From Chromera velia (taxonomy: Eukaryota; Sar; Chromeraceae): DNA of 34,642 nt. The DNA lies in the NCBI GenBank assembly GCA_018398765.1, contig JAHBMJ010000888.1, positions 4,562-39,203 of the forward strand, in the 5' to 3' direction. Below the pieces are notes generated by a model. The model had not been told where the DNA came from. It was given only the letters and a program-made list of their open reading frames with translations, and searched no databases. A program made the position numbers and the translations under genes. This document shows positions 1 to 12,000 of this stretch, in pieces (position 1 is the first letter of the stretch; each line of letters begins with the position of its first letter).

Positions 1-948
1 GGGGGGGGGGCGGTCTGGCGTCCCGGACACCAGCCGACGGCCTGGGCCGGGGCCGGGGTTGACGACACCAACTCCTCCATGGACACCCCGACGCCCACTG
101 TGGGTCTCCAGCCCCGCCGCCGCATTCTGTCTAACTTTCCCATCAGGCCGCCGCCTGCCTTCCCTCCCCTTCTGTCGAGCGGCGAGTGGGACTCTCCCGT
201 TTCCCGTGTCGGTCCTGTCAGAGGAGGAGCGCGTGTGCCCCCCTGCTTCACTTGGTCCCCTCTAGAGTCTCCTCACCCCCTCCCTTCAGCAGAACAGCAG
301 CAGCCGCAGCAGAGGGCAGAGGGAAGAGAGGATCTAGGTCGACACACGCAGTCCGTGTTCACAGACAAGGGGGGACTCCGTGCGAACGCCCCGGCAGAGA
401 GGGAGAGTGAAGGGCCTACTCGGACGTCAACACGTGCCTCTTCTTCTTCTGCGTGCCCAATTGTCCCGTCCACCTCAAACGTCCTCGAATGTTCTCACGA
501 GGGGGGCAACGGCCATGTCAGAGGTGGGGGAGAGGCTGCCGAAGTCGCTACAGAGAGGCATGAGGAAGTTGAGGAAGAGGAGGAAAGCCCAAAAAGCGGA
601 AGAGACCCAGAAGTGTCCTCCCACCCCCGTCACTGGCAGTCCCGAGAAAGAGGAAGTGCTGTGCCAAGGAATTATCAGAACAGGGAGGAAGTGGGAGTGA
701 AAGAAAGCTGCCCTCTTTCAGGAGGAAAGATGGGAGGAGAGGGTCAAAAAGAGGAAAGGAAGAGATCCTCGTCGAGAATCGTCAAAGGTTCTCTGGCGTC
801 TCTCCTTTGGGGTCTGCGTCACCTTCCGGAAGAAGTTTTGCCTGTGGTCCTGGATTTCGTGGTCAGTTGGTTGGTTGACTGCTTGATGGTTTTCGTCGAT
901 GCTTCTCAGTATCTTCTTGTCTCTTTTCCCGTGCTTCTGTTCGCTTAA
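1..948 (+). CDS. Probable exon sequence of a low-complexity protein, 5' end off the left edge
   Basis: Frame 1 is open from the first base of the window to a stop at 946-948, about 315 codons, which is long for this GC content. The first in-frame ATG is at 79, but the frame is already open to its left, so the true start may lie outside the window. The product is Ser/Pro/Arg/Glu-rich, with a Glu run near codon 190 and a hydrophobic tail in the last 40 codons that may really be intron read-through. In-frame GT dinucleotides near 691, 697 and 781 could be donors joining to the exon at 1254, whose phase (0) fits a codon-boundary donor. No domain is recognised. Shorter open frames overlap it, so the reading frame is not certain. 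The pyrimidine-rich stretch 949-1253 is best read as an intron. Confidence 0.35.
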   Translation, partial: GGGAVWRPGHQPTAWAGAGVDDTNSSMDTPTPTVGLQPRRRILSNFPIRPPPAFPPLLSSGEWDSPVSRVGPVRGGARVPPCFTWSPLESPHPLPSAEQQQPQQRAEGREDLGRHTQSVFTDKGGLRANAPAERESEGPTRTSTRASSSSACPIVPSTSNVLECSHEGGNGHVRGGGEAAEVATERHEEVEEEEESPKSGRDPEVSSHPRHWQSRERGSAVPRNYQNREEVGVKESCPLSGGKMGGEGQKEERKRSSSRIVKGSLASLLWGLRHLPEEVLPVVLDFVVSWLVDCLMVFVDASQYLLVSFPVLLFA

Positions 949-1253
949 TTTCAAAAAACATGATACAGCCACTCAAAGGACACAGATGCAACAGCCGTTA
1001 AGAAAGAAAGATCCCGCAGTCATCAAAACAGCAGGAGGACTTGCCGAAACGGACTCTCTCTCTCTCTCCCTCTCCCAAATTTTTAAAAAAAGGATGCAGA
1101 CACTCAAGGAGTTTTCTTTGTGCCATTAGCCCTAAAATTTTTAGTCTCACTTCCACCAAGAGCTATTCACCTCCCTTGACTTTGCCCTGGGGAACCCCTC
1201 CCTCCCGTCTCCCCTCATTGACGCACGCACGCACGCATTCTTGCTGGCTGCAG

Positions 1254-2555
1254 GCTCTGGACGGGGAGTGTCGAGAATACGCTGAGGCAAAGAAGTGGTG
1301 GTGCCAGAAGGCCTCCTCTTCCGTCCCCAGAGTCGGGGCGCTCCCCTCGATTTCCCACCAACTGCAGCAGCAGTCTGAGCACACCACGACTGGCAGCAGC
1401 GGTAGGAGGAGTGCGCTGAACCGTCCCACGACGCAGCATCCAGCAGTGGGGTCTCTCACACACACCCGAACCACACGGGGGGGCACACCCACTTCCCGCG
1501 TTCCCCGCCCCCCGTCGACCCAGGCTGTGTGCCCCGACGGCTGTCGAGAGCAGGGCGGCACCAGGGGGCAGAGTCGAAGGCCGCTTCACCTGGAGCCCCT
1601 TTCCCTTTCCGTTGCCCTCGCTGACTCGGGTCGAGGATCGAGAGAGCCTCCGAAGGCTCAGAATCAGAAAGGAGGAAGCAGCCGTCTGCCGGTTCAAGGA
1701 GACGTCTCGAATTCAACCCCCGAGGGTCAAGAGGGGTGCTTTGCATTTCCTCGTGTGCCTGCTCCCTCTTCTTCCGTCTGCCCGCCGCCCTTCCCTCCTG
1801 ATGGGCACTATGCCGGGTCCCCTGTCTCATTCCGCCGCCGCCGTCCGAACGTTCCGCCGCCGGTCGACACGCGGTTTGCACAGCTTTCGGGTGTTCTTCT
1901 GCACTCGCGAGAGGGGGGGCGTGGATTCGGTCTCTCATGGTTCCCAGCTGAAGGAGCCGATTCTCCGACGACGGTGGAACAACAGCACCCCTCACACACA
2001 GCAGCAACAGGCAGCGCCAGCAGCAGCTTTGCCTGCTGGCCCCCTGAGTCATCCACCCATCAGCAGGTGCTCACAGCCTCTCTGTCCGCCCGAGTTGATG
2101 AGCCTCTGAGTGGAGACGCCTCGCCTCTCTTCTGGGAGGGACCAGAGGGAGGGCGTGGAGATGGCTGTGAATGGACAGGGGAAGCTGCCTCCATGTCTGT
2201 GCACAAAGATTTGTGCAAGAGAGCGGAGAGGGGGGAGTGCGTGCCTCCCTACCTGCACCAGCAGAAAGGATTTTGCAGTGCTGCAGGTAGAGGAGAGAGA
2301 GTTGCACGTCGCAACAGACCGTCTGCTCCTGCAGTGCCGAACAGATCTCCCCCTGCTGAAATTCATCCTTCGTGTCTCCCCTCTTCATTCTCCTCAGGTC
2401 GGGGGCACACAGGGGGAGAAGGAGGGTATTCGAGAGGAGGCGGTGAGGGTCAGAGAGAGAGAGGGACGGTAGTGGATATGAGTCCCTGCACCCTCCTCCT
2501 TCGAAAGAAAGTGAATTCCCTCCGCTTTGCAGGCCTCGAGTGGCCCCCCATGTGA
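1254..2555 (+). CDS. Terminal exon of a low-complexity protein of unknown function
   Basis: This is a 434-codon open frame (433 residues plus TGA at 2553-2555). It follows a good acceptor, a pyrimidine-rich tract ending in GGCTGCAG at 1246-1253. No in-frame ATG occurs until about 390 codons in, so it must be an internal or terminal exon and not a single-exon gene. It opens with a charged segment (ALDGECREYAEAKKWW), then becomes Ser/Pro/Gly/Gln-rich with QLQQQS-type runs and many Cys. No known domain is recognised. At roughly 60% GC a stop-free run this long is very unlikely by chance, which is the main support. Shorter frames overlap it on both strands, as is usual for biased coding DNA. A second good acceptor at about 2399 raises the possibility of alternative splicing or an additional intron. 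Confidence 0.45.
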   Translation, partial: ALDGECREYAEAKKWWCQKASSSVPRVGALPSISHQLQQQSEHTTTGSSGRRSALNRPTTQHPAVGSLTHTRTTRGGTPTSRVPRPPSTQAVCPDGCREQGGTRGQSRRPLHLEPLSLSVALADSGRGSREPPKAQNQKGGSSRLPVQGDVSNSTPEGQEGCFAFPRVPAPSSSVCPPPFPPDGHYAGSPVSFRRRRPNVPPPVDTRFAQLSGVLLHSREGGRGFGLSWFPAEGADSPTTVEQQHPSHTAATGSASSSFACWPPESSTHQQVLTASLSARVDEPLSGDASPLFWEGPEGGRGDGCEWTGEAASMSVHKDLCKRAERGECVPPYLHQQKGFCSAAGRGERVARRNRPSAPAVPNRSPPAEIHPSCLPSSFSSGRGHTGGEGGYSRGGGEGQRERGTVVDMSPCTLLLRKKVNSLRFAGLEWPPM

Positions 2556-5500
2556 AGGCAGGAAGGACCAAAGGAAGAGCAGGGATGGATGGATGGAAGT
2601 AGCGATCGATCTCGAGGTTGAATGAATGAAAACGAGACTGTCAGGATCTTCACTGGCTTTGTCCCTTCGTCCCCTCCCTCAATTGACTTTTTTGATTACT
2701 GACTGACCCACCTCTCTCTCTCTCTCTTCAATGGTTGAAAGGAAAGAGCAGAACCGCAAAGAAAGTGGTTGGAAAAAGCCGAGACGCAGTCAAATAACAC
2801 CCTGGTGACGAGCAAAAGCCGTCAGCATGAATGGAGAAGAGGCGGCAGGCGTGCGAAACAAAGGATACACCCTGGAAGGCAGAATGTATAGCGAGCGTCA
2901 GAGAGATAGAGAGAGAGAGCGAGCGAGGGGCGCCTTTTCTGTAGGACCGACGAGGGAGGGAGATCGTTCCTGCCGTGTTCCTTTGAGAGAAATAGAAAAG
3001 AGAGAGGGGGGGGCGGGGACCCGAAAACGTGACCTGACTTGCTGTCTGCTGCAAATCGCTGCCTCTTCTTCCTCCTCTTGCTCGTCTTGTTATTTTTCGA
3101 TAATTCTTTGAATGATTGAATGTACTGAAAGCTGAAAAGAACAACCGAGAAGTACCGATGCAAGAAATCAATGAAAGAAGGAAGGAAGGAAAGAAGGATA
3201 GAATTCAACTTGTGGAAGGAAAGAAGCAAGAAGGAAGGAAACGAAAAAGTGCATCCATCAAATGTGTTGTGTTGTTGCTGAAAGGAAGCGATGCGAGTGA
3301 AAAACGTTCTGTACTTGGTTTGTGAGAGTGGCGGTTGGCTTCGCTCAAGGAACGAGTGAGCCAAGAAGAAGAAATTCCGTCCGTCCTGCTTCAGTGATAC
3401 TCGCGTGCGTCAATCGATCCATCGTACCAATCAAGTGGTTGGGTGTTCGAGTACCAACTGTTTGTGGGGTGCTGCGTGCATTTGTCTTGTCTGTCTGTGT
3501 GAATGCATGTTTTCATTCCTTCATTCTTCTACTGTTGGTATTCTTGTACACGTTTTCCCATTAGTTCGTTTCTTTCTTTCGCGATGCCTCTGCTCGTCTG
3601 TTTGCAAGGGGAAGGGAGGGAGAAAGCGATTCCAAATTTCGACGATCACTCGAAGCTGGTCTCTTTCTTTCTTCCATTATCTCTCCTTCCAAGCCAGACA
3701 GACAGATGCGTCGTGAAGGAACCCCCTGAAACCGGTGCGGCTGCCTGACTGCTGCTGACACGAAGGGCCAAGAACATTCAGGGGTCGACGAGTTGACATG
3801 ACATACGTGAGAGAGTAGACAAACAAAATTATTTGCAGAAGAAGAAGAAGAAGAAGAACAAACTGAAAACAACAAACAAGTCTTGTTTCCCTTCCCCTTT
3901 TTAAGTCATCTATCCACTCAGAAGAAGAATCCCTCCCACTCACCGAGTTGAAAAGACGATCTCCTTCATCTTCCCCCCCTTTCCTCATTCGACTTCGACT
4001 TCCTTCCCTGTCTACTCGAAGCCTGAGGGAGGGCAGCGAGAGAGAGTGAACAGGAGAAAAGACCCGCACATTCATGGAGGACATACGACACAATTACAAA
4101 AAGCTTGCATTGCCTCAAAGTGCGGTCGCTTGAAAGCAGAAGAAAGCAAAAGAAATAAGTATGACGGAGGGCAAACACATAAAGGAAAGAAAGGACGCAC
4201 TCACACACAATCCATCCAAGCAAAACAACGGTTGCCGGTTGTCAGCTCATCATCGATGATTAAGCACAAAAAATTCGAAAGCCTGAAGAGTGAGTACTTG
4301 ATTGAAAGAAGAATCCCGGAAGGAATTAGTTCACGGGAGGGAGTGGGATGGGAAAGACCGTTCGTTTCTTCATTCTGCAGAAAGGAAAAAGCTTTTGTTT
4401 TGTCTTCGTCACCCTGCCTTGGTCTTCTGTCAGTCAGTCAGTCTGTTAGTCTGAAATTCCCGTGGGGGGATTTGTATTTATCCTGAGGAGCATGCAGCAA
4501 GTCGAAAGTCGGCCGATCAGACAGATCGATCATCTAACCGAACTCGCTTTTCCGTCTGTCTGTCTGATGGGGCCGCCGGCTTGCGTGTGTGTGCCCGTCC
4601 GGACTTTTGGGCAGGTTGTCAGAGGGACTGTCAGTCATGTCATCCGACAAGCAAATCTGCAGACACAGAGGAGAAAGAAAAAAGCAGAAGGAAGAAGGAG
4701 AGAGGTGTGAGCAATCAAGAGAGCAAACAGCAGGGAATAGGTGGAGGGAACAGCAAGAAGCAGGCACTCGATCTATCCGAGAGCAGAAATAAAGAGCACA
4801 GGGTAAGAGGATGGTGGCAAGATCCCAGATAGATTCGAAAAAACCAGTCATGCCTCCATCGCGACTTCAATCCATAACAAAGACCCTTGCAAGTCCTTCC
4901 TCAAGGAATTAGCGCTATCTGTAAAAGAAATCAGACAGAAAACGACAAAAGAGAGTTACAGGTGTCGCACACAAAGAGGAGGGCTGCCAATGCCTAAGTC
5001 CAGCTGTCTCTTCCCCCCGCTGTACATGTAAAACAATACAACGCCTCTCTCTCTCTCTCATACAGCTTTCTTCTTTCTGCTTTATTGACCAGATGCGGGG
5101 TGTCTTGCATGCGTGGCGGCTCGTTTGGGTTTGGGGGCCTCTAAGCGTTTCGTGAGGAGGTCTCTCGATGAACTGATTGTCATGCGTGTCCATTCGTTCT
5201 TGCCTGGTGGAGCCAGAAAGAGAGAGAGAGAGACAATTAACGGCTTTTCTTTCCCTCCTCTGTGTGTGTGTCTGCCTGTCGGTGCATGGGGGGTCTCTTT
5301 GTGGTCCTGTCGACTGTCCGTAATTACCTTTGAAGGCACTTACTTCGCTTTGACTTTGGGTTTCTTTCCTTCCTTCCTTCCTTTCTAGCCCCAAAGCGAA
5401 GCAATTCGATCGATTCGGTCCTTCCTTTCCTTCCTTCCCCTTCCCTCTTGCCTGCCTGCCTGCCTGCCTGACCTGGCGAGAGAAACAATGAAGGCGAAGA

Positions 5501-6233
5501 AGGAAGTGAGAGTGAGTGTCGGGTGGTCTTCTTCTCATTTAGTCGCAGCGATCTTATCTCTCTCTCTTTCCTCCCTCCCTCCCTCTCTTTTGCGTCACAT
5601 CTTTTCCTCGAGGTCCCTCTCTTCTCTTCTCTCTTGCCGCACCTCATCTGTACTCAAACCCGCGTCTTTCTCTTTCTTCTGCGATCCCCGTCTGAGCAAT
5701 TCAAGTTCCTGCTTCCCTCCCTGCCTTTCCCATTTGAAATCCTTGGTTTGTTTCTTTTTTTGCTTCTACTTCCCCGTCCTTTTCTTGCCCTCCTTTCTTC
5801 TAGTTCCTCATCTTTCCTTTCGCCTTTTTTCTTTCTCTTCTAAGGCCCCGTCTGATTTCTTTCAGAAGATGACGATTGCGTGAGGCCTCTCTCGGGTTGT
5901 CCTTGTGTCTGGTTGTGTCTGACAAGAAGGGGGCGGCTCCTTCCCCCCTCCCCCGCTCTGAGAACGAATAAGGGAGAGATTCTGTTTCTCTCTTGTCTCT
6001 CTCACGAAGCAAGCAGAAGCAGTTTTGTGGTAACAGAAGGGGGGCCAGTTAGTCAACCAGTCAGCCAAAGAACATTCTCGAGAGATCAGCAAAGCATCCA
6101 GCGTCTCTTCTTTCTTCTCGCTCTCTTGATCTGCTATCAGAGAAGTTCGTTCGATCAAAATAACGTGCAAGAGCAAACGCTGAACGAGTCCCGTCTTGGT
6201 TTTATCCACCCTGCTCGGACAATGTTCCTTCAG
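2556..6233. other. Gene-poor low-complexity stretch
   Basis: There is no supportable gene. The stretch alternates purine-rich (GAAAGAAG, GAGAGA) and pyrimidine-rich (CTCTCT, CTTCCTTC, CTGTCTGT) blocks of 50-300 bp. A CCTG run lies at 5450-5470. Open frames here are short and arginine/serine-rich because of the repeats. Splice-flanked open segments appear on the minus strand at 5203-5082 and about 4024-3946, but they cannot belong to one gene and were rejected. Confidence 0.6.
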
Positions 6234-9014
6234 AAATCAGAAGAAAATGAAAGTGTCCTGTGGCAAGGAAGGCAACAGTGGTGCCTGGCGGGTGGGTGCA
6301 TGCACAGAGAGAGAGACATTCAATCGGCCCAACCCCGCCTCCTCCCGGACTCGACAAAAGTCCGTTGGGGGGGCCTCTGGTTGGGTGTCTGATTGTTTGT
6401 CTGTCACTTAGCTTGGCTGCATGTGTGGCTTCCTTCCTGGCTTGGGCTTCTGTCTGTCTGTCTATCTGTCTGTCTGTGAGGTCTTTCTCTTCGGTCCTCC
6501 CACCTCATGTGTACATCTAACTGTTCCTTCCGTCTCCGCTCGCCTGTACAGACTGCGACCGTGAAAATGAGCTGAGAGAGAACAGAAGGGGGGTGAGAAA
6601 AGAAAGAGCTCCGGCAGACGCAGGGGAGGTAAACAGGACGGGTAGAATGAATGAAAGGAAAAAGATGGGGAAACGATCGGGAGAACTGGAGGGGTTGGTA
6701 TCTGCTCTGTTCCTTTCTCTCCCTTGACGCGTTTTCTTTTTTGCCTTTCAAGCACATCTCGTTCGTTTCAGTTTCAAAAAAGCGTTTGTCTCTTCGTGTG
6801 TGTGCAGTTAGTCGTGCGACTTCTCTGAAAAGCAGCACGGAGCTTCTCTTCGGACACCACAGCATGTGCAGCGCCGTGGAAGTATTGATTGTCTTTCTCA
6901 GAAGGCTGTGTGCGTGTGTGTGCTTATGCTTTTGGCGTGTCTGCCTTTCCAGCAACGCAGCAAGCAAGCAACATACGCGAGAGGAATCAACCGATGCTCA
7001 GCAGGCAGCGCACTCGCACAAGTTTCGAGGCAGACAGCATGAAAACAACAAAGAAAAAAGGAGAAAAGGGCACGCAGCCTGCCTGTTTGGTTGTACGAAT
7101 CGAATCGACACTTTCCTTTCCTTTCCTTCTCATTGATTCGTGCCTGCCGTTCCCTCTCCTGCCGTGTGTCAACTTGTTGCTGAGAATTGCTGTGTATGCC
7201 TTCTTGTGAAGATCTCACCTCACCCCAGCTCCTCCTTTCTTCTCCCCCCTCCCGTTTCTTTCTTTCTCTCTCCTCGAAGCTTTTTCTTGAGGCAGCACGT
7301 TCTTTTTCCCCTCTTTTTCTCTCCCTTTTTGTCTGTCGTCATTCTTCTGCTTACTTACCTTGCTTCGACTGTCTCCTGTCTCCGTCCGCAAAGACAGAAA
7401 GAAAGAAACGGAAAAAGAGAGAGAGAAAGGAAGAAGGAAAATTTGTCGATCAATCCATCGCTCCATGGGAACCTTTAGATCATTTTCTGTGAATCGCCAC
7501 TTACCTGGTTTCATTTTCGAAGTCCGCCATTTTGTGATGTTTTTTTGGCTGTCCTTCCGTCCATGTCCTTGTCTTTGTTTGTTTGTTTGTCTGTCTGCTT
7601 CTTCGTTAGTGAAATTTCCGCTTTCGTCAATGGATTCTTTCTCATCTCTGGAGACAAAAAACCTCTCTTCTTCTTTCGTCGTCTTCATCTTCTCGCACTC
7701 CCTCACTCGTCTATGTCTTCCCTCTTTGTGTAGATCGTGCTTGAAAGACAGAAATGCATTTCTCCTCCTCTCCTCCCTCACATCACATCTCGCTGCAGAG
7801 AAGAAGACCACAAGACCACCCAACCAAGACTGATTCCATTTTGTTCATTTCATGCTTGCATTGTCTGTCTGTCGTGCTGCCCGCTTACTTTCTTTCAAAT
7901 AGTCTGAGCGGTTGAGCGAAGCACGGGCATTCATTGTGCCAGCTATAGACCATAAATAGAAGAGCTGAAGAACCTTAGACCGAAAGAAACCAACTTAGAC
8001 CACTGATGTCCCGACGGAACGGCGTAAATTTCCCTTTTCTCTTTTCCCCTCACTCTGCCTGCCTGCCTGTCTTCGTCTCTCTATGCATCGTTCCTGCATC
8101 TCCTGGTGGAATGGGTGTATGGATTGTCGACAGCAGAAAAGAGGCACGGACCGTGAGACTGCAGTGGGAAGATCGCCGTGGAAAAGCGTTAGTCAGATCA
8201 GGGGAGGGTGACCGAGAGACGAAGAAAAACAAGGAAAGAGAAAGAAAAGAGATGGGGGGACGAACGGGTCTTTCTGCTCTCTCTGCAGAATGGCTGTCTG
8301 ACTTTCATCCTTTCCACTTTCCCCTTTTTCTTGGCTTGGATGGATTCGCTCTCTGTCTGTTTGTGAGGAGGAAAGGAGTGAGTGATGAGTACAGGTGCAC
8401 ACTTGGTTGCATCGTCTCTTCTTTCTTTTTTCCCGGGCTCCCTCCTCCCTTTCCCTTTCTTTCTTTGTTGCTAACTAGACTTCAAAGCAGTGTCTGTCTG
8501 TCTGACTTCCTTTTTTCGATCCTTTTAGACCTCTTTTGAAAAATAGGAAAGAACGACAGACAGAGAAAAGACAAGCAAGACCGAGAAGAGAGGTTTAAGT
8601 TTTCCTTCCACCAAATGAAGATAGGACCTTTCTCTGTTTCTCTGCCTGCCTGAATTCGGAACATGCCGACGGGGCGGATGAAAGAGAAGACAACAAAAGA
8701 CAAAAAGGGAGAAAGTCAACACACGCCTTTGCTCTCTCGTGGGAGTGATCTCTTTTCCTTTTCCTTTTCCGGTTGTCTGTCTGTCGTCAGTGTCGCGATT
8801 TTTCCTTTCTCTTTCTCTTTCCTCCTCTCTTTCTCTGTTCTTTTCTTTTCTGTTCTCCAATGTCTCCGTCTCTCCACATCAAAAGGTGTGCAGGTTTCTG
8901 TCTCCCCCCCCTCCCCTCAGAAAGGGCCTTCCGACAGGGCAACTGAATTCTCCCCCTTCATTCTGCGCCTCGATCGGTTTCTCTTCATGAACGAGAGAGA
9001 GAAACCCCTACACG
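6234..9014 (+). CDS. Candidate three-exon fragment of an unknown gene (6234-6291, 6552-6592, 8921-9014)
   Basis: Three open, non-repetitive segments each follow a pyrimidine-rich acceptor (TTCCTTCAG, GCCTGTACAG, CCCCTCAG) and precede a GT donor (GTGGGT, GTGAGA, GTGGCC). Their phases agree: the first ends with one base of a codon that the second completes as Asp, the second ends on a codon boundary, and the third starts on one. Translated pieces include SVLWQGRQQWCLA, CDRENELRENRRG and EFSPFILRLDRFLFMNEREK. The last has an alternating hydrophobic pattern a little like beta strands of a PH-type domain, but that is only an impression. No homologue is recognised, and similar splice-flanked segments occur on the other strand by chance. 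Sequence between the pieces is simple repeat. Confidence 0.22.
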
Positions 9015-12000
9015 GTGGCCTGCCTGCCTGCCTGCCTGGCACCTTAGCAACAAGCGCTCACGTTTCTGAAGAGTGAAAGAGAACTGCACTGCATTGATAT
9101 CGCAATAAAGTGATGTGCGCGTTGGCTAGGCATCGCAAAAGTGCGAAGAAAAAGAGAGGGTAGGGGAAGGCCCTGTGCGGACATATCTGAACAAATCAGA
9201 TCAAACATCGCAACGCAAAGCTTTTTACGTTGGTTTTTTTTCTGCTCCTCAGGATCAAGCAGAAAGTTTCCATCCAAACAAACAAAATGATGTGTCGCGC
9301 AACGGAAGAAAGCGCAAAGAAAAAGAAAACAAACAATGAAGGGAAGAAAAACTTTTCTTTTTCTTCCAGTGCCGAGGTCCCTCTTTTGAGCCTCTCCTCC
9401 TCTCTCCGTCTCTCTCCTTCTGTCCTTTCCTTTGCCCCATCATTTTTGTTCTTTCGGTTTTCAAAGTGGAAGGAGGGGAAGCGAGACAGCCTCTTTCTTT
9501 GCCTCGTCTTCTCTCTCTTTCCTTCTCTTCTTCCTTCAAAGGTTCGTCACAGAGCCGCTCATCATCTCTTCGAAGGTTCGTGCTGATCGGTCACTCGAAG
9601 TCTTGATGTGCCCTCTGTCTCTCTCTGTAGTTCCTTCATTCGTTCTTGGCACGCACATCCCCTGACTGAACACAAGCACGCCCTTGCGCCCTTGGCGACG
9701 CAAGCGAAAAGTAAGGTTTCAAATTGGTGAGTGGGAGCGGAAAGGAAAGGAGAGACTTCTCTTTTCGCATCTCACGAACAGTTTCGCGTGCGCGTGTGTG
9801 ATCATGGGATTGTTCCTCGAACAGAAGTGGACTGACAGAATGAGAAAACAGAGAGAGAGATCGGTGGGGGATGAGAGGAGATGAGGGACTCGCCAGTTTG
9901 TTTGGGTGACTACTTTCTTTCTCCTCTTTTTCCTCCTCCGAGTTTCTCCTCTTTTCTTCTTGTCTCGGGACGGTGCCTCCTTCCGAACGCGGAAAGAGAG
10001 GCTCTTTTCTGTCTCTCCCCGCTGGACTCATTTTTCCTCCGTCCTCCGTCTCCTCTTTTGCTTCTCTTTTCTTCTCTTACCTCCCTCCCTGACTGTTGTT
10101 GGTTGGGCGCAACGGACAGTTAGTCATGCGGATTCTTTCTCCCCTTGCCTCTACCTCTGTCCGTATCTCTTTCTCCTTCCTCGCTCGACCCTGCGTTCTG
10201 CAAAGCTAGGAAGGAAAGGCAAATGAGGCACTCGAATGAAGTCGGATGAAAAACGAAAAGAAGGAAAGGAGAGGTGAAAGAATTTTCAAAAGACTCTCGG
10301 AAAAAAAAGCTCGCAGGAAATTCACAAAAAGTGCCAGCCCCGTCTGGGCAGAAGAAGCACGGCAGACAGGTATTGAAGAGTGAAGAACGGAGACGCAAAA
10401 ACAGACGGCCAAAAGAAAAAGAAAGGACGAGAGAGCTGTACCGACTGGTCACAGTTCTCTTTCACTTTTCAGCCCATGCAGTGAGTGAGATAGATGGCCT
10501 TACGGACTTTCACAGGGCGATCATGCGGTCACGGAGATGACCGATTGATTCTCTGCGCCTTTTCTCTCTGTCTTCTTCAAAATTGAGAGAGACCCTGTCG
10601 TCGTCTTTCGACTGTTTGCATCTCGTCTTCTTTTCTCTCACCTCAGAGGAGAGAATTAAAACTGACAGCAGGGCCATGTACAGAGAGAGCTGTCTGAACA
10701 ACGTTATCCAACAAGATGGATGGTCTGCCCTCGCTTATCAGAAAAGAAACTGCGTCACGTGATACGCCAAAAAAAAGGAAGGAGAAGTGAGGAGGAAACC
10801 AGAAAACGATCACAAAGATCGAACGAAAATCTTCCAATTGGTGATATCTTTTCCTCTCTGAAACGTCGACTTGAACGGTTGATACGATGCGGATTCTCAT
10901 TTTCTTTTCCTTTCTCCTCTCTTCTGTCTGTCTGATTGGTGCGGGTCCTTTTCTCTCTACTTCTCCCGCCCTTTTCTTTCCACCTCTTCAGACAGAAGGG
11001 AAGAAGGAGAAAGGAACGGAACCGTGAGAGAAACCCCCCCCGTCAATCATTCTGTGCGTGTGTGACCTTTCTGACCTCACGTCTCCTCCTTCCGAGCGGC
11101 GTGGCGGTGTGATTGGTCGGTCGGTCAGTCGGTGCCTTCCTTCCTCTGGCCCTGAGAGTTGGGAGCCCCTCGGTAGGCTCTCTGTCTCCGTGCGAGAGGA
11201 CGAGAGAGACACACACCGTCCTCCTATCCATCCGCCTGCTTGCCGTGTGCCCCCTCTGTCTTGTCTTCTTTCGCTTACCTTTTCCCCGTCTTGTTTCTCT
11301 CTTGTTCTCTTCGGCTGTGTCTCAGTTGTGATCCTCCCACAGATACAGCGGTGCTGTTTGTCTTGCTTCCCCTTCCTCTGTTCTGCATGAGGGCTTGTCC
11401 GGCTGAACCTTTTCTCTATTACAGCTTCTCTGAGGGACGCAAGTGTCTCGGAGTACTACGGCCGGCTGGCTCTCTTGTAAGTCGAGGAGGAACAGGGAAG
11501 ATCGAGAGACGGAAGTACCTGACTGAGTGTGGAGAGAAAGAAAGCAACGAAAACGGCCTTGCTTGCAACAATGCCCATTGGTAGTTTGATTAGCCTGTAG
11601 ACGAATGAGCGTTAGACGAGTTGGACGTTCTTGTACAGACGCACACCACCGAGTGTGCGTAAGAGTGAGTGCACGACGGCGTGGGTGGAAGAATGAGAGA
11701 TTAATGAATGATCAGGCAGGGTTGGTTAAATGATGGAAAGAAGGAAGGAAGGACGAAGTTTATAAAGGTGCATGACTGCCCCTCGGGGAGGGGAGTGTAC
11801 ACTCTCCGTTTCGTTTGATCAGTCATGTCCCCCTCCGGTATCTTCATGTGCCCCCTCCCTTCTCTGCAAATCTCTTTCCACTCGTCGGACACCGCCGCGT
11901 CGTGCTCTCTCTTCTTCTCTCTCTCTTCTCTTTCCTGGCTCCCCCCCTGTCTCAGATTTCTCTCTCTTTGTCGCCTTACTTTTAAAACTTAGACCCAAAA

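Noticed and set aside
3946-4024. Minus-strand segment between a CCCTCCCTCAG acceptor and a GTGAGT donor
   Set aside because: Splice signals are good, but the translation is Arg/Gly/Glu simple sequence and no partner exon was found.
5082-5203. Minus-strand open segment with a strong acceptor, reading KNEWTRMTISSSRDLLTKRL and ending at a stop
   Set aside because: No upstream exon in phase was found, and it cannot belong with the other minus-strand candidate near 3946-4024, which lies beyond its stop. It shows how often such segments arise by chance here.
7215-7823. 202-codon minus-strand open frame
   Set aside because: Its Lys/Glu/Arg-rich translation is what a long pyrimidine-rich strand gives on its complement; no acceptor, donor or domain supports it.
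7940-8010. Three TAGACC phrases spaced about 30 bp apart
   Set aside because: Too short and irregular to call a regulatory array or repeat.
9631-9726. + strand segment SFIRSWHAHPLTEHKHAL between a TGTAG acceptor and a GTGAGT donor
   Set aside because: Protein-like, but joining it to the candidate exon at 8921-9014 needs an intermediate exon followed by an implausibly short intron (31-55 bp).
11425-11476. 52-nt segment between an ATTACAG acceptor and a GTAAGT donor
   Set aside because: The best splice signals in the stretch, and one frame reads SLRDASVSEYYGRLAL, but it is isolated and too short to identify.
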